A stretch of 64,000 nucleotides of DNA, from positions 61,820 to 125,819 of the forward strand of contig NZ_WMLB01000010.1 in NCBI RefSeq assembly GCF_009709675.1, given 5' to 3'. This DNA is from Agromyces bracchium (GTDB taxonomy: Bacteria; Actinomycetota; Actinomycetes; Actinomycetales; Microbacteriaceae). Made by a program: the position numbers and the translations under genes. Position 1 is the first letter of the stretch; every line of letters starts with the position of its first letter. The notes beneath the pieces are model-generated. The model had not been told where the DNA came from, ran no database searches, and was given only the letters and a program-made list of their open reading frames with translations. Positions 42,049 to 49,036 of this stretch are shown here, one piece after another.

Positions 42049-42062
42049 TGTTATCGCTCACA
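42049..42062. promoter_or_regulatory. LacI-family-type operator candidate
   Basis: TGTTATCGCTCACA resembles the LacI-family consensus TGTTAGCGCTAACA at 12 of 14 positions. It lies 62 bases upstream of the GH43 start. No LacI gene is present in the window. Confidence 0.45.
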
Positions 42063-42152
42063 ATTGACCTGCACAACGGGCGAAGCCCGAAAATACAAGC
42101 GATGCGACCGGGGAGATCCGTCCGGTTTGCACGACGGATGTGAACCCTCACA

Positions 42153-42842
42153 TCAGGCGTCGGGCGAGTCGTTCCCGTCCTGCAGGAACGCGAGGACGGC
42201 CGCGACCCGTCGGTGCACGCCCGTCTCGGGCAGCCGCAGCTTCGTGAAGATCGCGTTGACGTGCTTCTCGACGGTCGACGACGAGAGGAAGAGCGCCTGC
42301 TCGATGCCCGCGTTCGTGCGGCCGCGCGCCATCTCGCGCAGCACCTCGAGCTCGCGCGGCGACAGCGCCGAGAGCGGACTCGACGCGGCCGCGCTGCGGC
42401 GCCGCACGAGCGTGTCGACGATCTGCGGGTCGATGACCGAACCGCCCGCGCGCACCTCGCGCAGCGCGTGCACGAGGTCCTCGAGGTCGCCGATGCGGTC
42501 CTTCAGCAGGTAGCCGAGCCCCGCCGATCCGTCGGCGAACAGCGCCATCGCGTAGCTCTCGTCGGCGTGCTGCGAGAGCACGACGACGCCCGTCTCCGGC
42601 GAGGAGGCTCGGATGTCGTGCGCGGCCTCGATGCCCTCCATGTGATGGCCCGGCGGCATCCGGATGTCGGTGAGCACCGCGTCGGGAGACATCCGCCGCA
42701 CCGCATCGCGCAGCTCCGTGCCGTTGCCGACCGACGCGACGACGTCGACCTCGCCCGAGTCCTCCAGGAGCCGGCGCACGCCCTCTCGCACGAGGTAGTT
42801 GTCCTCGGCGATCACGACGCGGAGCGTGCCGGCCTCATCCAT
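42153..42842 (-). CDS. NarL/FixJ-type response regulator
   Basis: A 229-residue two-component regulator. The receiver domain has the acidic pair in VIAEDNYLV, the phospho-acceptor Asp in DAVLTDIRMPPG and the Lys in YLLKDRIGD. The C-terminal LuxR helix-turn-helix is LSPRELEVLREMARGRTNAGIEQALFLSSSTVEKHVNAIFTKL. The gene start overlaps the end of the histidine kinase gene by eight bases, so the two are a cognate pair. Confidence 0.92.
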   Translation of the reverse strand: MDEAGTLRVVIAEDNYLVREGVRRLLEDSGEVDVVASVGNGTELRDAVRRMSPDAVLTDIRMPPGHHMEGIEAAHDIRASSPETGVVVLSQHADESYAMALFADGSAGLGYLLKDRIGDLEDLVHALREVRAGGSVIDPQIVDTLVRRRSAAASSPLSALSPRELEVLREMARGRTNAGIEQALFLSSSTVEKHVNAIFTKLRLPETGVHRRVAAVLAFLQDGNDSPDA

Positions 42843-44979
42843 CGGATGCCCCTGCGCCCCGGTCGGTCACCGGCAGTTCGACGAGCACGCGCGTGCCCGC
42901 CGGGTCGTTCGGACCGACGCGCACCGTGCCGCGAAGCGCCGCGACCCGGTCGCGGATGTTCGCGAGTCCGCCGTGCGACGCGCGCAGCACCGCCGCAGGG
43001 GGTCCGCCGCTCGCTCCCTCTGCACCCCCACCCGCCGCCTCGTCGATCCCGCACCCGTCGTCGCTGATGGCGATGCGCAGCGTGCCGTTCTTCCGGCTCA
43101 GGGCGACGCTGGCATGCCGCGCGTGCGCGTGCTTCGCGGTGTTCGCGAGCGCCTCGCGCACCACGTAGTACGCCGTCGTCTCCACGTCGTCGGGGAACCG
43201 CTCCGCACGCAGCGCCGCATCCGCCTCGACCTCGAGCGGGATCGGGAACCGCGCGACGCCCGACTCGACCGCCGCGACGAGGCCGTTGTCGCTGAGCACG
43301 GGCGGGTGGATGCCGCGGGCGAGCTCGCGCAGGTCGGTGAGCGTGGCACGGGCCTGGTCCTGCAGTTCCGTGAGTTCGGCCGGGGTCAGCTCACCGCGCT
43401 GCAGCCGGTTGCGGGCGAGCCGGAGGCCGGCGATCTGCGCGACCACGTCCTGCTGGATCCCGTCGTGCAGGTCGCGTTCGAGCCGGCGCCGCTCGTCGTC
43501 TTGCGCCGCGACGAGCCGCTCGCGCGAAGCGGTCAGCTCGTCGAGCTGCGCGGCGAGCTGCGCGGTCAGGCGCAGGGTGGCGACGGATGCCGCGGCCTGG
43601 CCGGCGACCGTGCGCAGCAGCGTCCGCTCGTCCTCCGAGTAGTCGCCGCGCCGGCGCGGACCGACCTCGATGCGCCCGAGCACCTCGTCGCCGTGCAGGA
43701 GGTCGCACGTCTCGACCGGGCCCGGCGTCCCGGCCTCGGCGTCTCCTGCGACGACGTCGGGCAGGGCCTCGGCGACGCCGTAGCCGGTTCCGACGGCGTC
43801 CGGGTCGGCCGCGGCATCCGTCGTCGACGTGCGGATGCGCACCCACGACGCGTCGAGCCCGAGGCGCACCGCCTCGGCGAGCCTGGCCAGGAGGTCGCGC
43901 GGCTCGCCGGCGTGCTCGAGCTGCGTGCCGAGGTCGGCGAGCATCGCGAGTTGGCGATCGCGGTCGCCGAACAGGGCCCGGTGGAGGCGGCGCTGGAGCC
44001 AGCTGCGGACGGGCAGCAGCGCGACCGCGACCGCCGTGGTCAGCAGGATCGCCGGGGCGGCGCGGAGCGGAGGCGTGAGCAGCACGGCCGGCGTCGCGAC
44101 CGCGGCCGCGTAGACCACGGTGATGAGCAGGTTCGACGATCGCGCGACGAGCCGGCCGCGATCGCCGGGCGCGATCTCGAACGCGCCGTAGCGGAAGATC
44201 CCGTGGATCGCGGCGATCGGGAGGGCGATGAGCGAGGCGTACACGAGCAGTTCGACGCCGGGGAAGCCCGGGACGAACGTCCAGAGGGCGAACGCGACCC
44301 CGGAGGCCGCGATGGTGAGCGCCATCACGCGGGTCCGGGCTCGCACGTCCGGGGTTCCGAACAGCGCGCGCGTCCCGATGACGGCGAGCCCGAGCGCCAT
44401 CGCGACCCACGCCTGCACCGATGCGGCCAACACCACGGGTGCCGCCCACTCCAGCCACGGAACGGCGAACGGGTTCGGGATCGCCTCGCCGCTGATGCCG
44501 AGGTACGGCGACGTCACCACGTACGGACTGGTCACGAGCGTGAGCACCCCGGCCAGGGCCGGCAGCCACAGGAGGGGCATCACCGCGCGCTGCCACCGCT
44601 GCTCCGGAACGCCGTCGGGGAAGGTCGCGAACACCACGAGGAACGCCGCCGTGGCCAGCCCGTCGGCCGTCAGCCCGAGCACGTTGAACAGCGGGAACCA
44701 GGGCTCGGCGACGATCTCCGCGTTCCGCTGCACGAACGTCTCGTACGCCGAACCCGCGAGCAGCGCCGTCGCGGCGAGCGCGATGAACACCGCCGTGCGC
44801 GACGACGACACCGTGAGCAGCCACATCCCGAAGACGAAGAAGGGGAGGATGCCGAGCAGCGGCCAGCCGAGGCCGTGATCGACGTTCGCCTCGATGACTC
44901 CGCGCACGACGACGACGTACACCAGCGACGCGACGCCGATCGGGCCGAGTACGGCAAGGCACACCCACCTGCGCTCCAC
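42835..44979 (-). CDS. Membrane sensor histidine kinase (HisKA_3 type)
   Basis: A 714-residue sensor kinase. The N-terminal half has about eight to nine hydrophobic helices (from VCLAVLGPIGVASLVYVVVV onward). A GAF-like region follows, then the dimerisation and phosphotransfer segment RRRLERDLHDGIQQDVVAQ (His), and an HATPase with REALANTAKHAHA and ISDDGCGI. The first available in-frame start is GTG 44979, preceded by AGGAGG at a slightly long spacing; an ATG closer to that site is out of frame. The gene is divergent from a four-helix protein and a multicopper oxidase, so envelope redox or copper sensing is possible but unproven. Confidence 0.88.
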   Translation of the reverse strand: MERRWVCLAVLGPIGVASLVYVVVVRGVIEANVDHGLGWPLLGILPFFVFGMWLLTVSSSRTAVFIALAATALLAGSAYETFVQRNAEIVAEPWFPLFNVLGLTADGLATAAFLVVFATFPDGVPEQRWQRAVMPLLWLPALAGVLTLVTSPYVVTSPYLGISGEAIPNPFAVPWLEWAAPVVLAASVQAWVAMALGLAVIGTRALFGTPDVRARTRVMALTIAASGVAFALWTFVPGFPGVELLVYASLIALPIAAIHGIFRYGAFEIAPGDRGRLVARSSNLLITVVYAAAVATPAVLLTPPLRAAPAILLTTAVAVALLPVRSWLQRRLHRALFGDRDRQLAMLADLGTQLEHAGEPRDLLARLAEAVRLGLDASWVRIRTSTTDAAADPDAVGTGYGVAEALPDVVAGDAEAGTPGPVETCDLLHGDEVLGRIEVGPRRRGDYSEDERTLLRTVAGQAAASVATLRLTAQLAAQLDELTASRERLVAAQDDERRRLERDLHDGIQQDVVAQIAGLRLARNRLQRGELTPAELTELQDQARATLTDLRELARGIHPPVLSDNGLVAAVESGVARFPIPLEVEADAALRAERFPDDVETTAYYVVREALANTAKHAHARHASVALSRKNGTLRIAISDDGCGIDEAAGGGAEGASGGPPAAVLRASHGGLANIRDRVAALRGTVRVGPNDPAGTRVLVELPVTDRGAGASDG

Positions 44980-45178
44980 GACTCCATGGTCCTCCTGTCG
45001 GCGCCTCCACGGGAGGGGGTCCTCCGCGTCCGCCCTTGGAGGCTGGCCCCCACCCGTTCTGCGGGCCGCCGCCAGGCAGGCTCCGGTTCCCCGCGATCCG
45101 GCGTGCGGCCTGTGCGAGAACCCTGTCCTTCGAGCGGATGCCGCGACCGGGCGGCCCGCACGAACAGGGAGTCGAACC

Positions 45179-45667
45179 ATGCAGAAGCTCTACACCGGCC
45201 TCGCCTGGACCGTCGCGGGCGCCGTCGTCGTCCAGGCCGCCGCGATCGCGTTCGCGTTCGGCGGCATGCTGAACCTCGTCTCGGAGGGCGGCGTCGTCGA
45301 CAAGGCGCTGCTCGAGAGCTTCCAGGCCGCGGGGGTCGGCGAGATGGGGTTCCTGATCCACGGCCTCGTCGGCGGCATCGTGATCCCGCTGGTCGCGCTC
45401 GTGCTGCTCGTGGTCTCGTTCTTCGTCCGCGTGCGCGGCGCGAAGCTCTGGGCGGCGATCACGTTCGGCCTCGTCGCGCTGCAGGTCACGCTCGGGTTCT
45501 CGATCACCGACGTGCCCTACCTCGGGCTCATCCACGGCGCGAACGCGCTCGCGGTGGTCGCGGCCGCGTCGATCGCGGCGCTGCGCGCGCGAGCCGGCCG
45601 CCCGGCCACGGCCGCCGACGCACCGGTCGCCGACGAGGGGGCGACCACCGATGCCGTCGCGGCGTGA
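45179..45667 (+). CDS. Four-helix membrane protein with intramembrane histidines
   Basis: A 162-residue protein with four hydrophobic helices. Two similar motifs, FLIHGLVGG in the second helix region and GLIHGANAL in the fourth, each place a His in the membrane, as in small haem-binding membrane proteins; this is an inference from pattern, not a family match I can prove. It resembles DUF6220-type proteins. GGGAG precedes the ATG. Its end overlaps the multicopper oxidase start by 17 bases, indicating coexpression. Confidence 0.7.
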   Translation: MQKLYTGLAWTVAGAVVVQAAAIAFAFGGMLNLVSEGGVVDKALLESFQAAGVGEMGFLIHGLVGGIVIPLVALVLLVVSFFVRVRGAKLWAAITFGLVALQVTLGFSITDVPYLGLIHGANALAVVAAASIAALRARAGRPATAADAPVADEGATTDAVAA

Positions 45668-47192
45668 CCGCCTGCGGTGCGGCGTCGTCGCCGTCGCGGT
45701 CGTGACCGCGCTCGGCGCCGGCGCGCTCGCGTGGAGTTCCACGCTGCTCGGCGAGTACTCCGTGATGGACATGGGCGCCGGTGCGCACGGCGGCGCCGCG
45801 CACGCGCACGGCGCCGCGGCATCCGGAACCGCCTCGGACCTCGGAACCCGCGGCGGGGTCGACGTGACGGAGCTCGTGGCGGATCCCGACCGCCCGGCCG
45901 ACGTGCACGTCGACCTCGTCGCGCGCGCCGAGACCATCGAGGTCGAGGGCGGACACCCCGTCGAGGGATTCACCGTGAACGGCACCTCGCCGGGCCCAGA
46001 GATCCGGGCCACGCAGGGCGACCTCGTCGACGTGACGCTCGAGAACGAGTCGGTGGCGGATGGCGCGACGCTGCACTGGCACGGCATCGACGTGCCGAAC
46101 GCGGCCGACGGCGTCGCGGGCATCACGCAGGACGCGGTGCCCATCGGCGGCCGGTTCACCTACCGCTTCGTCGTCGAGGACGCGGGCACCTACTGGTACC
46201 ACTCCCACCAGGTCTCGCACGACCAGGTCGTCCGCGGGCTCCTGGGCGCGATCGTGGTCGACCCGGCCGACTCGGCCGATCCGGCGGATGCCGCCGGCGC
46301 CGACCCGGCCGACGCCGCCCCGGCGGACCTCGACGTGACCGCACTGCTGCACGTCTACGGCGGGCAGCACACGCTGAACGGCCGCGCCCTCGACGAGCGC
46401 GTCGCGGCGGCGCCCGGCACGACCGTCCGGGTCCGGGTGATCAACACCGACTCCGGCACGGCGGCCGTCTGGGCGTCGTCGCCGTTCCGCGTCGTCGCGA
46501 TCGACGGCCGCGAGGTGAACGGGCCGACCGACGTCGACGGCGAGCGCCTGCTGGTGCCGGCCGGCGGGCGAGCGGATGTCGCGGTCACGGCGCCGCCCGA
46601 CGGCAGCGTGCTGCGCCTGCGCACGGGCGGTGCGCGGAGCCTCCTCATCGGGGACCCGACCGCCCCTGAGCCATCCGCCCCGCAGCCGTCGGAGACCCTC
46701 GACCTGCTGGGCTACGGCACGCCCGACCCGGGCGCGATCGACTTCGACCCCACCGCGCCCGACCGCAGCTACGAGTACGCCATCGGCCGCCGGCCCGGCC
46801 TCATCGACGGTCGCCCGGGCTACTTCTGGACGATCAACGGCCGCCTGTTCCCCGACGTGCCGATGTTCGAGGTCGCCGAGGGCGACGTGGTCGCGATGCG
46901 GATCCGCAACGACTCGGGCGAGGTGCACCCTATGCACCTGCACGGGCACCACGTCGTCGTGCTCGCGCGCGACGGCGTCGCGGCATCCGGCAGCCCGTGG
47001 ATCGTCGACTCGCTCGACGTGCACCCCGGCGAGAGCTACGACATCGCGTTCATCGCCGACAACCCCGGCATCTGGAGCGACCACTGCCACACGCTGCAGC
47101 ACGCGGTCGACGGGCTCATCGCGCACGTGATGTACGAGGGCGTCACGACCCCGTTCACGATCGGCCCCGAGTCCGGCAATCGGCCGGACTGA
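45651..47192 (+). CDS. Multicopper oxidase
   Basis: A 513-residue secreted or membrane-anchored multicopper oxidase. After an N-terminal hydrophobic helix (VVAVAVVTALGAGALAW) come the copper motifs: TLHWHGIDVP, YWYHSHQ, then near the C-terminus HPMHLHGHH and the His-Cys-His pair in DHCHTLQHAVDGL. All type 1, 2 and 3 ligands appear present; the usual axial Met near the Cys is probably Leu. Laccase-like oxidation of phenols or Cu(I) is expected outside the membrane. An insert of about 20 residues (DPADSADPADAAGADPADAA) is low complexity. Confidence 0.92.
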   Translation: MPSRRDRLRCGVVAVAVVTALGAGALAWSSTLLGEYSVMDMGAGAHGGAAHAHGAAASGTASDLGTRGGVDVTELVADPDRPADVHVDLVARAETIEVEGGHPVEGFTVNGTSPGPEIRATQGDLVDVTLENESVADGATLHWHGIDVPNAADGVAGITQDAVPIGGRFTYRFVVEDAGTYWYHSHQVSHDQVVRGLLGAIVVDPADSADPADAAGADPADAAPADLDVTALLHVYGGQHTLNGRALDERVAAAPGTTVRVRVINTDSGTAAVWASSPFRVVAIDGREVNGPTDVDGERLLVPAGGRADVAVTAPPDGSVLRLRTGGARSLLIGDPTAPEPSAPQPSETLDLLGYGTPDPGAIDFDPTAPDRSYEYAIGRRPGLIDGRPGYFWTINGRLFPDVPMFEVAEGDVVAMRIRNDSGEVHPMHLHGHHVVVLARDGVAASGSPWIVDSLDVHPGESYDIAFIADNPGIWSDHCHTLQHAVDGLIAHVMYEGVTTPFTIGPESGNRPD

Positions 47193-48038
47193 CTAGGCCG
47201 TCGCGACCGTGACCGGCCGCGCGTGCGCGAGCGCCCACTCGAGCGCGTGGTCGGCGACCTCCTCCCAACCGGGCTCGGCGCAGATCCAGTGCGAGCGGCC
47301 GGGGAACTCGACGTATTCGGTGACCGCCGGCGACTTCGCGTAGTGCTTCGCGTTCGACCGGTTCACCGACGGCGGCATGATGTGATCCTTCTCGCCGCCG
47401 ATGAAGAGCAGCGGAGCCCGGTCCTTCGCGTAGTCGACCCAGGTCTCCTGCATACCGGGCTTGAAGTTCGCGATGAGGCCGTACGCCCACACCCAGTTGC
47501 CCGGCGCCGCGATCGCGTACTTCTGCCACACCGCGTCGGACTCCTCGCGTGTGAGCGTGTTCGCGAACGCGTAGTGGAACTCCTCGGGCGTGAAGGCGAC
47601 GGCCTTGTGCCGGTTCGCGGGGTTCTTCAGCGCGGGGAAGAGCGACTTCACCTGCGAGAGCGGGGTGACCCGCACGCCCTCGGTGGGCGCGGAGTCGACC
47701 ACGACGGCCGAGGCGCCGAGCCCGCGTGCGAGGAGCAACTGGGTGAGCGTGCCGCCGAACGAGTGCCCCATGATGATCGGCGGCTTCGGCAGCGCCTCGA
47801 TGACGCCGGCGAGATGGTCGACGGTCTCGGGCACGGTGAGGTTCGCGATGACGTCGGGGTTCTCGCGGAGCGCCTCGACCTCGATCTCGAAGCCCGGGTA
47901 GCCGGGGGTGAGCACGGTGAAGCCCTTCGCCTCGAAGTGGGCCTTCCAGCCCTCCCAGCTGCGCGGGGTCATCCAGAGGCCGTGCACGAGCACGACCGTG
48001 TCGGGGGCGTCGGGTGCGGGGGTGGTCTGGTCGGTCAT
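47193..48038 (-). CDS. Alpha/beta-fold hydrolase
   Basis: A 281-residue alpha/beta hydrolase. VVLVHGLWMTPRSWEGW supplies the oxyanion-hole region, the nucleophile elbow is IIMGHSFGGTL, the Asp is near FIGGEKDHIMPP and the His near PGRSHWICAEPGW. It looks like a serine esterase or lipase. The TAG stop abuts the multicopper oxidase stop. A second hydrolase gene lies upstream at 48071, 32 bases away, on the same strand, probably in one transcript. AAAGGAA precedes the ATG at 48038. Confidence 0.88.
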   Translation of the reverse strand: MTDQTTPAPDAPDTVVLVHGLWMTPRSWEGWKAHFEAKGFTVLTPGYPGFEIEVEALRENPDVIANLTVPETVDHLAGVIEALPKPPIIMGHSFGGTLTQLLLARGLGASAVVVDSAPTEGVRVTPLSQVKSLFPALKNPANRHKAVAFTPEEFHYAFANTLTREESDAVWQKYAIAAPGNWVWAYGLIANFKPGMQETWVDYAKDRAPLLFIGGEKDHIMPPSVNRSNAKHYAKSPAVTEYVEFPGRSHWICAEPGWEEVADHALEWALAHARPVTVATA

Positions 48039-48070
48039 GATGGGTTCCTTTCCGGGATGGTGTCGGGTGC

Positions 48071-48895
48071 TCAGGAGTCGATGAACGCGAGCAGGTCGGC
48101 GTGCAACCGGTCGCGATCGGTGTCGGGCAGGCCGTGCGCGCCCTCCTCGTAGACGAGCAGGGTGGCGCCGTCGACCATCGCGGCCGAGCGCCTGCCGCCG
48201 ACCTCGAACGGCACGACCTGGTCGTCGTCGCCGTGGATCACGAGGGTCGGCACGTCGACCTTCGCGAGGTCGTCGCGGAAGTCGGTCGCCGAGAACGCCG
48301 CAACGCACTCGTACGCGGCGCGGTGCCCGCAGGCCATCGACTGCAGCCAGAACGCGTCGCGCGTGCCCTGCGAGATGTCGGTGTTGCGGTTGTGGCCGAA
48401 GAACGGCCCGTCGGCGAGGTCGCGGTAGAACTGCGCGCGGTCGGATGCCTCGTCCGCGCGGATGCCGTCGAACACGTCGATCGGCAGGCCCTCCGGGTTG
48501 TCGTCGGTGCGGAGCATCAGCGGCGGCACGGCCGAGACGAGCACGAGCTTCGCGACGCGCGCACTGCCGTGCCGGCCGAGGTAGTGCACGATCTCGCCGC
48601 CGCCAGCCGAGTGGCCGACGAGCGTGAGGTCGGAGAGCTCGAGGTGGTCGAGGAGGCACGCGAGGTCGTCGGCGTACGTGTCCATCTCGTTGCCGTCCCA
48701 CGTGCGGCTCGAGCGCCCGTGGCCGCGGCGGTCGTGCGCGATCGCGCGGTGGCCGTGCTCGGCGAGGAACCGTGCGGCGGCGGCCCAGGCATCCGAGTTC
48801 ACCGGCCAGCCGTGGCTGAGGAGGACCGGGCTGCCCGCGCTCCCCCACTCGGTGTAGAAGATCTCGGCGCCGTCGTCGGCGATGACGTACGGCAT
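48071..48895 (-). CDS. Alpha/beta hydrolase, non-haem haloperoxidase/perhydrolase type
   Basis: A 274-residue hydrolase. [13 protein letters not shown], the tightly conserved [11 protein letters not shown], the nucleophile elbow [19 protein letters not shown], the Asp in [12 protein letters not shown] and the His in [13 protein letters not shown] form the typical chloroperoxidase-like catalytic triad. Promiscuous esterase or perhydrolase activity is expected. GGGAG lies six bases before the ATG. Upstream is a roughly four-copy 14-bp repeat. Confidence 0.9.
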   Translation of the reverse strand: MPYVIADDGAEIFYTEWGSAGSPVLLSHGWPVNSDAWAAAARFLAEHGHRAIAHDRRGHGRSSRTWDGNEMDTYADDLACLLDHLELSDLTLVGHSAGGGEIVHYLGRHGSARVAKLVLVSAVPPLMLRTDDNPEGLPIDVFDGIRADEASDRAQFYRDLADGPFFGHNRNTDISQGTRDAFWLQSMACGHRAAYECVAAFSATDFRDDLAKVDVPTLVIHGDDDQVVPFEVGGRRSAAMVDGATLLVYEEGAHGLPDTDRDRLHADLLAFIDS

Positions 48896-48910
48896 GCGGT
48901 CTCCCGAGGT

Positions 48911-48964
48911 CGGTGCGAGGTTCGATGCGAGCGGTTGGGTGCGAGCGGTTCGGTGCGAGCGGAT
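48911..48964. repeat. 14-bp tandem repeat, about four copies
   Basis: A shortened copy and three full copies of CGGTGCGAGCGGTT (with changes) sit in the 141-base gap upstream of the haloperoxidase-like gene. They may affect spacing or binding in its promoter. Confidence 0.7.
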
Positions 48965-49036
48965 GCCTCGATGCTCGCGCCGGCGCGCACCCGCCCGAAC
49001 CACGTGGGGCTCGTAGTCGTGACCGGGTCGGGCGGA

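Noticed and set aside
38046..42143. A 1,365-codon plus-strand open frame opposite the GH43 gene
   Set aside because: It is antisense to a clear multidomain enzyme and its product is an Arg/Val/Asp-rich composition typical of the complement of high-GC coding DNA; no domain is recognisable.
42799..45705. A 968-codon plus-strand open frame opposite the histidine kinase
   Set aside because: The kinase on the minus strand has all expected motifs. The plus-strand product is Arg/Asp-rich with no domain, so it is a shadow.
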